Assembly: GCA_035447605.1 (NCBI GenBank)
Contig: DAOTHJ010000001.1
Span: forward strand, 140,229 to 204,228
Source: UMGS1668 sp035447605
Lineage (GTDB): Bacteria > Bacillota > Clostridia > Oscillospirales > Ruminococcaceae
Length of the DNA stretch: 64,000 nt
Direction of reading: 5' to 3'
Part shown: positions 1 through 7,471 of the stretch, one piece after another
Layout: each line of letters begins with the position of its first letter
How positions within the stretch are numbered: the first letter of the stretch is position 1
The notes under the pieces: model-generated
Database searches by the model: none
What the model was told of the DNA's origin: nothing
Seen by the model: only the letters and a program-made list of their open reading frames with translations
Translations under genes and position numbers: made by a program

Positions 1-52
1 CCGTCACCGCGCCGAATAATACCTGTTCCTGTATGTTTCTGATGTCAAACAT
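1..52 (-). CDS. N-terminus of an unidentified leftward protein (partial)
   Basis: Seventeen codons on the minus strand start at ATG 52-50 and run off the left edge of the window. They begin MFDIRNIQEQVLFGAVT. A GTGAGG ribosome site lies about 7 nt upstream. The frame follows a promoter, a structured leader and an intrinsic terminator on the same strand, so it is probably the gene controlled by that leader. Too little is present to name a family. The amphipathic start, turning hydrophobic, could be the beginning of a membrane protein, but that is only a guess. Confidence 0.55.
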   Translation of the reverse strand, partial: MFDIRNIQEQVLFGAVT

Positions 53-104
53 AATAAAACCTCACTTCTCAATTTTTAAAAAAGAGACGCGGTTTTTTGG
101 ATAT

Positions 105-130
105 GAAAAAAGCACACCGAAACAGTGTGC
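105..130 (-). terminator. Intrinsic terminator in the leader
   Basis: GCACAC and GTGTGC pair around a 7-nt loop. On the minus strand the stem is followed by six T. It lies upstream of the leftward gene starting at 52, so it probably works as an attenuator and not as the end of a gene. Confidence 0.7.
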
Positions 131-290
131 AAACCCATACAGGCATTTCCACACCGCTTTCCCGCGATCTCTCCGATTCAAGCGTATGACAAACCAAGGC
201 TATTTTCATAGCCACGGTTATGATATCCTCCTGAATTCAGCGAAAGATCGGATCAAGCATGCGGCACATGTCCTTTCTATTTATAAAAGT
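105..290 (-). promoter_or_regulatory. Structured 5' leader, candidate riboswitch or attenuator
   Basis: Between the promoter at 297-325 and the start codon at 52 the minus-strand transcript folds into ordered elements. The first is a perfect hairpin GGCTAT-GAAA-ATAGCC enclosed by AACC/GGTT. The second is a domain closed by CATAC/GTATG that holds a CGC-GGGAAA-GCG hairpin. The third is an intrinsic terminator just before the gene. An aptamer followed by a terminator is the usual riboswitch layout. I could not match it to the consensus of cobalamin, TPP, SAM, c-di-GMP, M-box, glycine, THF or T-box leaders, so the class is left open. A short ORF starting ATGAAAATAGCC overlaps it and could alternatively be a leader peptide. 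Confidence 0.5.
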
Positions 291-296
291 CAATAT

Positions 297-325
297 ATTT
301 TATCACGTCGGTTTTATTTTGTCAA
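297..325 (-). promoter_or_regulatory. Sigma-A promoter of the leftward leader
   Basis: Reading the minus strand, TTGACA (325-320) is followed by a 17-nt spacer and TAAAAT (302-297). The -35 is a perfect consensus match. Transcription would start near 290 and run through the structured leader. Confidence 0.75.
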
Positions 326-468
326 AACTTTCCTGCGGCGGCGGAATTTTCCTGCATCCGGCCGCATGTAAGTTTGACTTTCTCACGCCGGCGGAGTCTG
401 TGGAATATGATCTTAACAGAGCGGCCGCAGGGCCAGGAGTACATCACCATGTGAAGGGGGGTATTCTT

Positions 469-531
469 ATGTGCTGCCGTTGCTGCCGTTTCTGTTGGTG
501 GCGCTGCCGTCGGCGCAGGTGTTGCTGCTGA
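469..531 (+). CDS. 20-residue Cys/Arg-rich microprotein
   Basis: A 20-codon ORF starts at ATG 469, 7-8 nt after a strong AAGGGGGG ribosome site. It is followed within 30 nt by a clear intrinsic terminator, so the unit looks like a real tiny gene. The peptide has nine Cys (residues 2, 3, 5, 6, 9, 13, 18, 19, 20), seven Arg (4, 7, 12, 14-17), two Trp (10, 11) and one Phe (8), and nothing else besides Met1. CC doublets at residues 2-3 and 5-6 and the CCC end could bind metal or form disulfides, while the Arg residues could bind nucleic acid or membranes. I recognise no family. It could also be a regulatory leader peptide sensing Cys or Arg supply, but no biosynthetic gene follows on this strand. 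Confidence 0.6.
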   Translation: MCCRCCRFCWWRCRRRRCCC

Positions 532-559
532 CATCCACGGATAAGAATTGCTGAAACAT

Positions 560-593
560 CCGGGGGGTTCCATGATGGGAGCCCCCGGTTTTT
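560..593 (+). terminator. Terminator of the Cys/Arg microprotein gene
   Basis: CCGGGGG and GCCCCCGG form a strong GC stem followed by TTTTT. It lies 28 nt after the stop codon of the 20-residue ORF and delimits a very short transcription unit. Confidence 0.85.
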
Positions 594-603
594 GCGCCCA
601 TTT

Positions 604-1422
604 TCAGTTTTTCTGGGCAGTTTCCGCCTTTTTATAAGCCCGCCGTAGAAGCAGAAGGCCCGCAAAGATCAAAGCAAAGTAAAGAAGCGGATAGATCCAC
701 CGGACGACAGGCTCCGGATAGTGCAGGCTGCGCAGAGGCAGGATCATCAGCCGCATGGCGGAAAACCAAACGCCGTAGAGCAGAAATGCTCCTCCCGGCG
801 GCAGCTTTTTGCGGAAATATAGCCACAGCACCGGGGCAAGCCCCAGCAGCGCGAGAGCCATCTCAAAAAGCTGCGTGGGATAGACGGAGACCGCCACGCT
901 GTTTTTTCCGAGCAGCGAAAAAAGCCCGCCGAGCGCCGCCTCTTCCCCGCCCCGCATCGGAAAACGCACGCCCCAGACCGAATTTGTCGGAATGCCGGCG
1001 CAGCAGCCGTTCAGATAGCAGCCTGCCCGGGCCAGCGCGAAGCCGAGGCCCGACGGAAGCACCAGCGCGTCGAGCAGTGGCAACGGATTTCTTTTTGTGA
1101 GCCGCGCCCAGAGCAGCAGCATCCCCAAAGCGCCGAAAATTCCTCCATAGACGGAAAGACCGGCCAGCTTCAGGGAAAAAAGATTCAGGGATTCCCCGTA
1201 GGCATCCGGATTCACGGCAGCATTCAAAAGCCGCGCGCCGATCAGAAAGGCCGCCGCCATCAGAGCGATCAGCGGCCCCGCCTGCTTTGCCCGCAGCCCT
1301 TCCCGCCGGAGGAGGGGAAGGGCCGTGAGCACGCCCGCCAGCGCGGCGAGCACCGTAAAGAGCGTATAGGATTTGATTGTGAGCACGGCGCCGAACAGGG
1401 AAAACTCAATCTCAGGGTACAT
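604..1422 (-). CDS. Lgt-family prolipoprotein diacylglyceryl transferase-like membrane protein
   Basis: The 272-aa polytopic membrane protein has the Lgt layout: seven or so hydrophobic helices, the glycine-rich GLSVYGG stretch (88-94), a GCYLNGCCAG signature (134-143) and YPTQLFE further on. True Lgt moves diacylglycerol from phosphatidylglycerol to the lipobox Cys of prelipoproteins. Here the position normally held by an essential His in the HGG motif is Tyr (VYGG), and the RIGNF-type motif is replaced by the RAGCYLNGCC form. It may therefore be a divergent paralog and not the housekeeping enzyme. Its start lies 2 nt after the stop of the upstream lipoprotein gene, so the two are one operon and that lipoprotein could be a partner or substrate. 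Confidence 0.8.
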   Translation of the reverse strand: MYPEIEFSLFGAVLTIKSYTLFTVLAALAGVLTALPLLRREGLRAKQAGPLIALMAAAFLIGARLLNAAVNPDAYGESLNLFSLKLAGLSVYGGIFGALGMLLLWARLTKRNPLPLLDALVLPSGLGFALARAGCYLNGCCAGIPTNSVWGVRFPMRGGEEAALGGLFSLLGKNSVAVSVYPTQLFEMALALLGLAPVLWLYFRKKLPPGGAFLLYGVWFSAMRLMILPLRSLHYPEPVVRWIYPLLYFALIFAGLLLLRRAYKKAETAQKN

Positions 1423-1424
1423 GC

Positions 1425-3545
1425 CTACTCCACACCGAGCGGCTTGCTGCCGGCAATATGGAGATCGATGCGAATATCCTCTCCCAGCTTCATGCTCAGG
1501 TCGCCGTCGATGGTCACATCCCTGTTGGTGCCGTAGGCGGCCAGCAGATTCCCGTCGATGGTCGCCCCTTCAATTTCATAATCAAAGATCAGGTTTCCGT
1601 TCAGATAGGTAAACGGGATCGGATCGGTGGGGTCTTCCCCATCCTCATCATAAAAAGCGATCGTGCCCGTCTCCTCGCCCGTCTTGGAGATCATAAACCG
1701 CCTTTGCTGGGTCTGCCCTTTCAGCGCATCCAGGGCGCCGATGATATCAATATCGATGTCGCAGCCCAGTTCGTCGTCGCTCTCCGTCTCTTCTTCATCG
1801 TCGGCCGCCGCGGAGGCCCGGTATTCCGGTGAAATGTAAACATCCGTAAAGGTGATCGCTCCATCCTCATACGTGCCGACCAACTCGTCAAGCGTCGGAG
1901 AGGGGGCGAGCTCGACCTTTAGGGTATAATCCTGTTTTCCGCTGGCGTGAAGCCCCGTCACCAGAGCCAGAAAGACATATTGATTCTCGCATAATTCTTT
2001 GAAATCGCCGATCTTGACGCTCTCTCCCGACGAGGGAAGCACCGTGACCGTGCTGCCGCGGACGGCAAAGACCCGCAGATCCGCGCCGGCAACCGAAACC
2101 GTCGGATCGTTTCCCTCCTTAACGCGGGAGAGGCTCTTCTCATCGATGGTAAGGGCGACAAGCTGTGCGCCATAGGGGCCGACGCTTACGGTTGTCTCGC
2201 CCAAACTCGGGATTTCGTCGTTCTCCATAATTACCGCGATCTCTTCTTCGGTGGGAATCTGCAGCGCCAAAGAGGTGCCGATTCCCGCGAGGCCGTTGCC
2301 GGCAAGATTGGAATACAGGGTATAAGGGGCGTAACTGCCGACATCGCCCTTCACCAATGCCTCATAGAAGTCCGCGGCCCAGCCGGCAGGCGGCCCGATC
2401 GAGGAGAGAAGGGCACTGTCCCAATCCGCTCCCTCGCCTGCGATCGTGTATGCGTTGAGAATAAAGCTCTCACCCCGACTCTGAGACAGATATTGAATCA
2501 GGGGCATGCGGGCATAGCCGTTCGCGGCGTCGTTCTCCTCCGGAAAAACCCCGGAGAAAATCTTTTCGTTGTATTCGGCGACGATGCTCGGGATGCCGCC
2601 GCCCTTTTGCCCTTCAAAATAGGTGGCCGTAGCCTCGTCGAACCAGGGGTTGTCATCCCCGCTCCCCACATAATTGAGCTGCACGAAATGGAAAAATTCG
2701 TGCGCGATCAGGGGCTTGACGGCGTTTGCCTGATAGCCGCCCTCAAAGAGGCTGCGGTTCAGATAGATCTTGCCCTCCGCGCCGTTCCAGCCGTAGGAAT
2801 AATACCCCATCGCGTCGAGGGACTGGATGTTGACCTCGATCGGCCAGCTGCTGCGCTTCGCGTAGACGTATCCCTTATTCAGATACTCGTTGTAGACGCC
2901 CTCGAGATCGGAGAGCAGTGCGCTGCGGTCGTTGTAGCTGATGAACGCCGTGTGCATCTGGGCGGGGAAATAGACGAGGAAGTGCCCGCCGTCCACAAAC
3001 GTGGTGGAGCACCAGAAGATGCCGAGGCGCAGATGTTCCCGGGAAGGATTCGCGCTGCCCGACGCGCCGTTGACCGAGAGCTCTTCCAGATACTCCGCAG
3101 GGATGAAGGAGGCCGTCACCACCCCGTCCCCCACCTGCGCGGGTACATAAGTATAAAGCGTATTCACGCTGCCGTCGGCGAGCGTGAGATCGTTGCCGAG
3201 CCCCAGCATCGGCACCGCTTCCGCATCATCCTCGGGCGCGTCGCCCTCTTCAAACGGAATGCTGATCGTGACGGGCGCGGTGCAGGTCATATCCAGCTCC
3301 AGCTCGTAAAGCGTGGAGGCAAGGCCTTCCGGCTTTTCCTTTTCCTTCACTTTCAGCGCGGTGAGCGTCGTCTCGGAAGAATCCGGCACCGTATTGCCGC
3401 CGAAATCAAGCGCCGCTCCGTCAAGCTCGATCCGGTTGTCCTTTACCGAAGCGGAGGCCTTTCCGAATCCGCAGGCGCTCAGCGCCATTAAGAGAAAAAT
3501 CATTATCAGGGAAACAAAAACCGGTAACTTTTTTCTGAGTATCAT
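1425..3545 (-). CDS. Secreted lipoprotein with HExxH metalloprotease domain
   Basis: The start at ATG 3545 is set by AGGAGG 6 nt upstream. An ORF-extending GTG 15 nt earlier is inside that ribosome site. The 706-aa product has a lipoprotein signal with ALSAC lipobox (Cys25), a beta-rich N-terminal part, then HEFFH (about 282-286) followed by WFDEAT (about 301-306). This is the gluzincin arrangement: two zinc His plus a downstream Glu. A long C-terminal part holds a DDEEETESDDE acidic stretch and beta repeats. It is predicted to be anchored outside the membrane and to cleave unknown peptides. It is co-transcribed with the small gene at 3585 and the Lgt-like gene at 604. Confidence 0.8.
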   Translation of the reverse strand: MILRKKLPVFVSLIMIFLLMALSACGFGKASASVKDNRIELDGAALDFGGNTVPDSSETTLTALKVKEKEKPEGLASTLYELELDMTCTAPVTISIPFEEGDAPEDDAEAVPMLGLGNDLTLADGSVNTLYTYVPAQVGDGVVTASFIPAEYLEELSVNGASGSANPSREHLRLGIFWCSTTFVDGGHFLVYFPAQMHTAFISYNDRSALLSDLEGVYNEYLNKGYVYAKRSSWPIEVNIQSLDAMGYYSYGWNGAEGKIYLNRSLFEGGYQANAVKPLIAHEFFHFVQLNYVGSGDDNPWFDEATATYFEGQKGGGIPSIVAEYNEKIFSGVFPEENDAANGYARMPLIQYLSQSRGESFILNAYTIAGEGADWDSALLSSIGPPAGWAADFYEALVKGDVGSYAPYTLYSNLAGNGLAGIGTSLALQIPTEEEIAVIMENDEIPSLGETTVSVGPYGAQLVALTIDEKSLSRVKEGNDPTVSVAGADLRVFAVRGSTVTVLPSSGESVKIGDFKELCENQYVFLALVTGLHASGKQDYTLKVELAPSPTLDELVGTYEDGAITFTDVYISPEYRASAAADDEEETESDDELGCDIDIDIIGALDALKGQTQQRRFMISKTGEETGTIAFYDEDGEDPTDPIPFTYLNGNLIFDYEIEGATIDGNLLAAYGTNRDVTIDGDLSMKLGEDIRIDLHIAGSKPLGVE

Positions 3546-3584
3546 TTCGTTCCTCCTCACTTATCTTTGAAGATCACAGAAAAA

Positions 3585-3950
3585 TCAGCCGCCATGCGGG
3601 TTTTTTCCCGCCGCGGGGCCGGAGATTCCGCCGCCTTTGGATGACCGCCCTCCCTCATACGCAAATTCAAAATCAGTCCGGTTCCCCAGGTTTTCTTTTA
3701 AAAACCGATCCAGCGCCTCCGGGCGTGAAGGATCGCATAAGGTGATATGGTAAATTCGGTCCGCCGTCTGAATCTCGGCCCCGGCGGATCTCTGGCCGAT
3801 GAAAGTGACCGAGAGGATTTTTTCTTTTTGAAGAATCAGAAGCTCCTCCCCCGGCTCCTCCGGAAGCAGCTTCAGCACACCCCTGCCTGCGGAGAGGCGG
3901 TACGGCTTCGTCTCATAGAATCCCGTCCTCAGTCTGACCTCGAGAATCAT
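3585..3950 (-). CDS. Hypothetical 121-aa protein
   Basis: The ORF starts at ATG 3950 (MILEVRLRTG) behind AAAGGGGG; a GTG two codons upstream is an alternative. The protein is beta-rich in its first 100 residues, with strands around YRLSAGRGVLKLLP and EILIL-type segments resembling a small PH-like or Sm-like barrel, and ends in a Gly-rich tail. No catalytic motif is visible and no signal peptide. It lies 39 nt upstream of the metalloprotease lipoprotein on the same strand and probably heads that operon. Function unknown. Confidence 0.6.
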   Translation of the reverse strand: MILEVRLRTGFYETKPYRLSAGRGVLKLLPEEPGEELLILQKEKILSVTFIGQRSAGAEIQTADRIYHITLCDPSRPEALDRFLKENLGNRTDFEFAYEGGRSSKGGGISGPAAGKNPHGG

Positions 3951-4067
3951 CGGCACCGCCCCCTTTCTATATTCAGTGTATCAGGACCGCGGCCGCGGAT
4001 AAACCGCTTCAGGCAAACTGTCATTGTCCGTTTTCGTCATGAATCATGTCAAATATCCGGAAAAGTG

Positions 4068-4097
4068 TTGATTTTGTGATCGGGCCTTTGCTATAAT
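4068..4097 (+). promoter_or_regulatory. Sigma-A promoter of the HTH protein gene
   Basis: TTGATT (4068-4073), an 18-nt spacer and TATAAT (4092-4097) lie 20 nt before the GTG start at 4117. The short leader begins with the ribosome site AAGAGGTG. Confidence 0.75.
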
Positions 4098-4116
4098 CAA
4101 AAAAGAGGTGATCACC

Positions 4117-5706
4117 GTGCAGTTTGCCGAAAAATTGGATTTTCTGATGAACATGACGAATACCACCAACAGCGCGCTGGCTCTTAACGTGAGGCTGGAT
4201 GCCTCCCACATCAGCCGGCTGCGCAGGGGACAGCGCCGCGCTCTCCGGAACCAGGCGTGCATCTATGCCATGGCCGAATATTTCGCCAGGCACTGCGAAG
4301 AGGCCTATCGGAGAAAGGCCCTGCTGGATACAATGGATGCCGAGCTTGGCACTGGCGACACAAAAAGCCTTGCGGAGCGAATCGCCCAGTGGCTCTCGGA
4401 AGAAAAAACGGACGGCGTACAGACGGTTGAGCATTTTCTTTCGGGCCTCAACCGTGTTCCGGCGCCTCCACAGGAGGCAATACCTCCGCAGGAGGCGGTG
4501 CGCCCGCGGGAAACAGCTTCTCCGGCCTGCGAAAGCGCCTTCTCCGATGCAGATCCGGCGGAGGTCTCCGTTTTCTTAGGCGTCGACGGAAAGCGGCGCG
4601 CCGTGGTCCAATTTTTAAACGCGGTACTCGCACAGGAGCGGCCGATCACGCTGCTGCTCTTTTCCGACGAGTCGACCGACTGGATGACGGCCGACCGCCG
4701 GTTTGCCTCCGCATGGGCGTCGCTGATGTCGCAGGTGCTGGAAAAAGGGAACCGGATCGTCGTGATTCACACGATCAGCCGCGACCTGGACGAGATGCTG
4801 CACGCGATCGGCCAATGGATGCCGCTTTATATGTCCGGCGCGATCGAGCCCTATTTCTATCCAAAAAAGAGGGACGGGATCTTCAAGCGTACGCTGTTTA
4901 TCGCACCCGGCGTCGCGGCGGTGGCTTCCGGCTCGGTGGGCGATTCCGTCGAGGGGGCGGCAAACCTCCTGTTTCGCGACAAGAAATCCGTCGAAGCTCA
5001 CGAAAGGGAGTTTCTCCGGTATCTTGCGATGTGCAAGCCCCTCATGCGGATCTTCACCTTCCGCAGCCGGGACGCCTATCTGGAGACCCTGTTGGAATTT
5101 GAAAAAGAGCGGAGCGACGCCGTCATCCGGACGGAATCACTGTCGCTCGTCACCATGCCGGAGCCGGTTCTTTCAGGCATCCTCACCCGGCTGGGCATGG
5201 AAGAGACGCAGTTTACCGGCCTGCACAGGTTCCGGACGGAACTGTTGGAATCCCTTCTGGAGACAAACGACTTCCGGGAGATCGTCTGTCTGCCGGATCC
5301 CGACGCCGTGACGGCGGGCAAAGTCAAGGTCTCGCTCTCCGTGATGCTGAGCGGAGACCCCATCTGCTACACGGCGGAGGAGTTTCTCCTGCACCTTGAG
5401 CATCTCGTCTTCCTGCTCAGGCGCTTTGAGCATTTCCACGTCTGCCTCACCAAAGCCGCGGCGGACGAGCGGTATATCATCTACGCCAAGGAGGATCTCG
5501 GCGTTATCGTGGCAAAGACCTCCGATCCGCCCATCGTTCTGGCCATGCGGGAAGGCAACATGAACGCCGCATTCTGGGATTTTTTGCAGAATACGCTCCG
5601 CGAAAAATCCTGCTGTGAGCGGGACCGGGGCCGCGTTCTGGAAAAGCTGGAGGAGTATATCGGGAAGCTCCGTGATTCCGCCGGCCTGTGCGCAAAAAGC
5701 ACATAA
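4117..5706 (+). CDS. HTH-domain regulator-like protein with large unknown C-terminal region
   Basis: The start is GTG 4117, with AGAGGTG 6 nt upstream; an earlier in-frame GTG (4108) lies within that site. The 529-aa protein opens with an XRE-like helix-turn-helix segment (about residues 3-45, with the recognition-helix motif LDASHISRLRRGQR), then a Pro/Glu linker (about 110-140), then about 380 residues of mixed alpha/beta sequence without recognised motifs or membrane segments. The layout suggests a cytoplasmic transcriptional regulator with a large sensor domain. It stands alone between its own promoter and a terminator. The ligand and targets cannot be read from the sequence. Confidence 0.6.
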   Translation: MQFAEKLDFLMNMTNTTNSALALNVRLDASHISRLRRGQRRALRNQACIYAMAEYFARHCEEAYRRKALLDTMDAELGTGDTKSLAERIAQWLSEEKTDGVQTVEHFLSGLNRVPAPPQEAIPPQEAVRPRETASPACESAFSDADPAEVSVFLGVDGKRRAVVQFLNAVLAQERPITLLLFSDESTDWMTADRRFASAWASLMSQVLEKGNRIVVIHTISRDLDEMLHAIGQWMPLYMSGAIEPYFYPKKRDGIFKRTLFIAPGVAAVASGSVGDSVEGAANLLFRDKKSVEAHEREFLRYLAMCKPLMRIFTFRSRDAYLETLLEFEKERSDAVIRTESLSLVTMPEPVLSGILTRLGMEETQFTGLHRFRTELLESLLETNDFREIVCLPDPDAVTAGKVKVSLSVMLSGDPICYTAEEFLLHLEHLVFLLRRFEHFHVCLTKAAADERYIIYAKEDLGVIVAKTSDPPIVLAMREGNMNAAFWDFLQNTLREKSCCERDRGRVLEKLEEYIGKLRDSAGLCAKST

Positions 5707-5840
5707 ACATGAGGAAAATTCCTTCGGAACGGTGCTCTACACATGCTGTACCGGGGAGCCAAACCCATGATAGACAACCTCAAATCGCCGGCGGCCCGGG
5801 AGGCTATCCCTCTTCGCTCGCCGCCGTTTAAAAGGATGAA

Positions 5841-5871
5841 AAGGCCTCCGGTATCCGCCGGCGGCCTTTTT
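5841..5871 (+). terminator. Terminator after the HTH gene
   Basis: AAGGCC and GGCCTT close a stem with inner CCGG pairing, followed by TTTTT. It separates the HTH gene from the non-coding RNA promoter immediately downstream. Confidence 0.8.
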
Positions 5872-5874
5872 AGG

Positions 5875-5902
5875 TTGTATTTTTCCTTTTTTCTGGTATA
5901 AT
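5875..5902 (+). promoter_or_regulatory. Promoter of the non-coding RNA
   Basis: TTGTAT (5875-5880), a 16-nt spacer and TATAAT (5897-5902). Transcription would start around 5909-5911 at the GGCACAG sequence. No ORF with a ribosome site follows for 350 nt. Confidence 0.65.
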
Positions 5903-5909
5903 GATTTCT

Positions 5910-6115
5910 TGGCACAGTGGGAGGGTCGGATCCGCTGCCATGCGCAAAACGCGCACCTCATGTCGGAGCCCAAAGGCGGGCTCAAAATTTTATAGCGCAG
6001 GCTTGATCCTGTGGGTTTCGTGGAGGCAGCTCCTCCACGCGTACTTGTATAAAACAACATGAGCGTATTAAAAGTAGACCGTCCCTGCATCTGCAGACAA
6101 ATTACTATATAAAAC
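5910..6115 (+). ncRNA. Structured non-coding RNA, class not certain (raiA-motif or 6S-like candidate)
   Basis: About 200 nt after a good promoter carry no coding frame but a run of stable hairpins: GCGC-AAAA-CGCGC, GAGCCC-AAAGGC-GGGCTC, CGCAGG-CTTGAT-CCTGTG and GTGGAGG-CAGCT-CCTCCAC. This multi-stem RNA of roughly 200 nt in a sporulating Clostridia genome fits the size and habitat of the raiA-motif RNA or 6S RNA. I cannot confirm either consensus from memory, so the class is an inference. The 3' end is uncertain; GC-rich hairpins at about 6151-6170 and 6208-6227 lie before the next gene. Confidence 0.55.
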
Positions 6116-6266
6116 GCAGGAGAACGACCGGAAATTGGATAAATAAAATGCGGGGGAAACCGCCCCCCAATCGAATAAATAATACAATCAAGGCGGGTTT
6201 GTTTGGGCGGCGCACAGCGCTGCCTTATACAGGTACAATTAAATTTTTTTGGAAAGGGAAATTGCC

Positions 6267-7118
6267 ATGAAAAAGTTAATTGTATTGGTTTTGATTCTTT
6301 GCCTTGTCCTGTCCGGCTGCAAGTCGGCCGAGACGCAGGCACCTGAAACTGAGGAGAATACGAGCCTCAGCAGCGAATCCATCTCGGAACCGGCATCCGA
6401 AACCGAGGAGGACACGAGCCTCGGTGGTAATTATACGGATGAGATGAAAATTCCTTACAGCGTAGATCTGGATCCCGAATACGGCGCGGACAGCGTGGAG
6501 CGCGACGGGGATCATGAAGACAGCCCCTATTTTAACACGCTTGATTTTTACAACATGGAGAGCACGGATACGCTCACCATTCTTTCGCACTTTCAGACCC
6601 AGCAGCAGACCAGCGAATGGAGCTGCGGCGTCTCCAGCGCCCTGATGATCCTGAACTGGTATCAGGCCCTCGGCGATTACAACGAAGAGACCCTCGCCGA
6701 GTTCCGCAGCAACGGCACCGAGCCGGCGGCAACCAGTCTCCGTCAGGCCATCGAGATCTTCGAGGGTGTGGGCGGTTTCGACCTCTATACGACCTTCGAC
6801 TGCGCGGATAACGTCCACGACGTGTTCACGCTGGATTACATCCAAGAGACGCTGGCCGCCGGACACCCCATCATGATCGGCTGGAACGACTGGGGCGGGC
6901 ACTGGCAGGTCATCATCGGCTACGACACCATGGGCACCGAGACGACCCAGGACGACGTGATCATCGTGGCCGATTCCTACGACACCACCGACCACAATCA
7001 GGATGGCTACGGCGTATACAGCGCCGAGCGTTTCATCTACAACTTCACCTTCTACAATTTCTTCGAGGAAGACGAGCTGAACGATATGTGCTTCCTCGTC
7101 GCAACGCCGCAACTGTAA
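6267..7118 (+). CDS. C39-like papain-fold peptidase lipoprotein
   Basis: The start is ATG 6267 after GGAAAGGG. The 283-aa product has a lipoprotein signal ending LSGC (Cys18) and a Ser/Thr/Glu-rich linker. A Peptidase_C39_2-type domain follows: the motif WSCGVSSALMILNWY contains the putative nucleophile Cys, GGHWQVIIGYD the His, and VADSYD the Asp. Such proteins act outside the membrane, cleaving peptides or the gamma-glutamyl/peptide bonds of unknown substrates. It is a single-gene unit ending at a strong terminator. All three catalytic positions look intact. Confidence 0.8.
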   Translation: MKKLIVLVLILCLVLSGCKSAETQAPETEENTSLSSESISEPASETEEDTSLGGNYTDEMKIPYSVDLDPEYGADSVERDGDHEDSPYFNTLDFYNMESTDTLTILSHFQTQQQTSEWSCGVSSALMILNWYQALGDYNEETLAEFRSNGTEPAATSLRQAIEIFEGVGGFDLYTTFDCADNVHDVFTLDYIQETLAAGHPIMIGWNDWGGHWQVIIGYDTMGTETTQDDVIIVADSYDTTDHNQDGYGVYSAERFIYNFTFYNFFEEDELNDMCFLVATPQL

Positions 7119-7159
7119 TTTAGCAGCAGCCGCCCGACCCGGCCCGCCTGCCAGATACA

Positions 7160-7199
7160 AAACAGAGCCTCAGCCACACGGCTGGGGCTTTGTTTTTTT
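7160..7199 (+). terminator. Terminator after the C39-like gene
   Basis: ACAGAGCC..AGCC and GGCT..GGCTTTGT pair, followed by seven T. Confidence 0.85.
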
Positions 7200-7471
7200 A
7201 TCGGCAAAAAAAGGGGCGATTTCTGGGGCGCTGGAATCCGTCCGGAAAATTCACCGCGGAAGAAAAGGAAAACCGCGTAAAAAAGACGCCCCACGAACCG
7301 TAAAAGGTTTGCAGGGCGGCTTGCTTGTAAGGATGATTGAAATTATCCGAAAGATCGGGCGCTTTTTGCGGCGGCCGGTTTCATACCCCCGACAAGGGGA
7401 ATTTCTTTACCATAGGAATCATTTGAATTTTTATAAGCGGGCGTCTGTCGCGGCCGTCTCGCCGGATGGTA
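7200..7471. other. Gene-poor stretch
   Basis: About 270 nt between a rightward terminator and the 3' end of a leftward hydrolase gene. A 68-codon ORF (7309-7515) has no good ribosome site and overlaps the hydrolase gene. I see no convincing gene or RNA here. Confidence 0.5.

Noticed and set aside
105..290. T-box or cobalamin riboswitch call for the left leader
   Set aside because: The GGGAAAGCGGTG stretch recalls cobalamin leaders, but the required CCACTG-type box is missing, and no T-box sequence (GGGTGGNACCGCG) is present.
33..371. 112-codon plus-strand ORF
   Set aside because: Lies opposite a minus-strand promoter, leader and terminator and has no ribosome site; low-complexity basic sequence.
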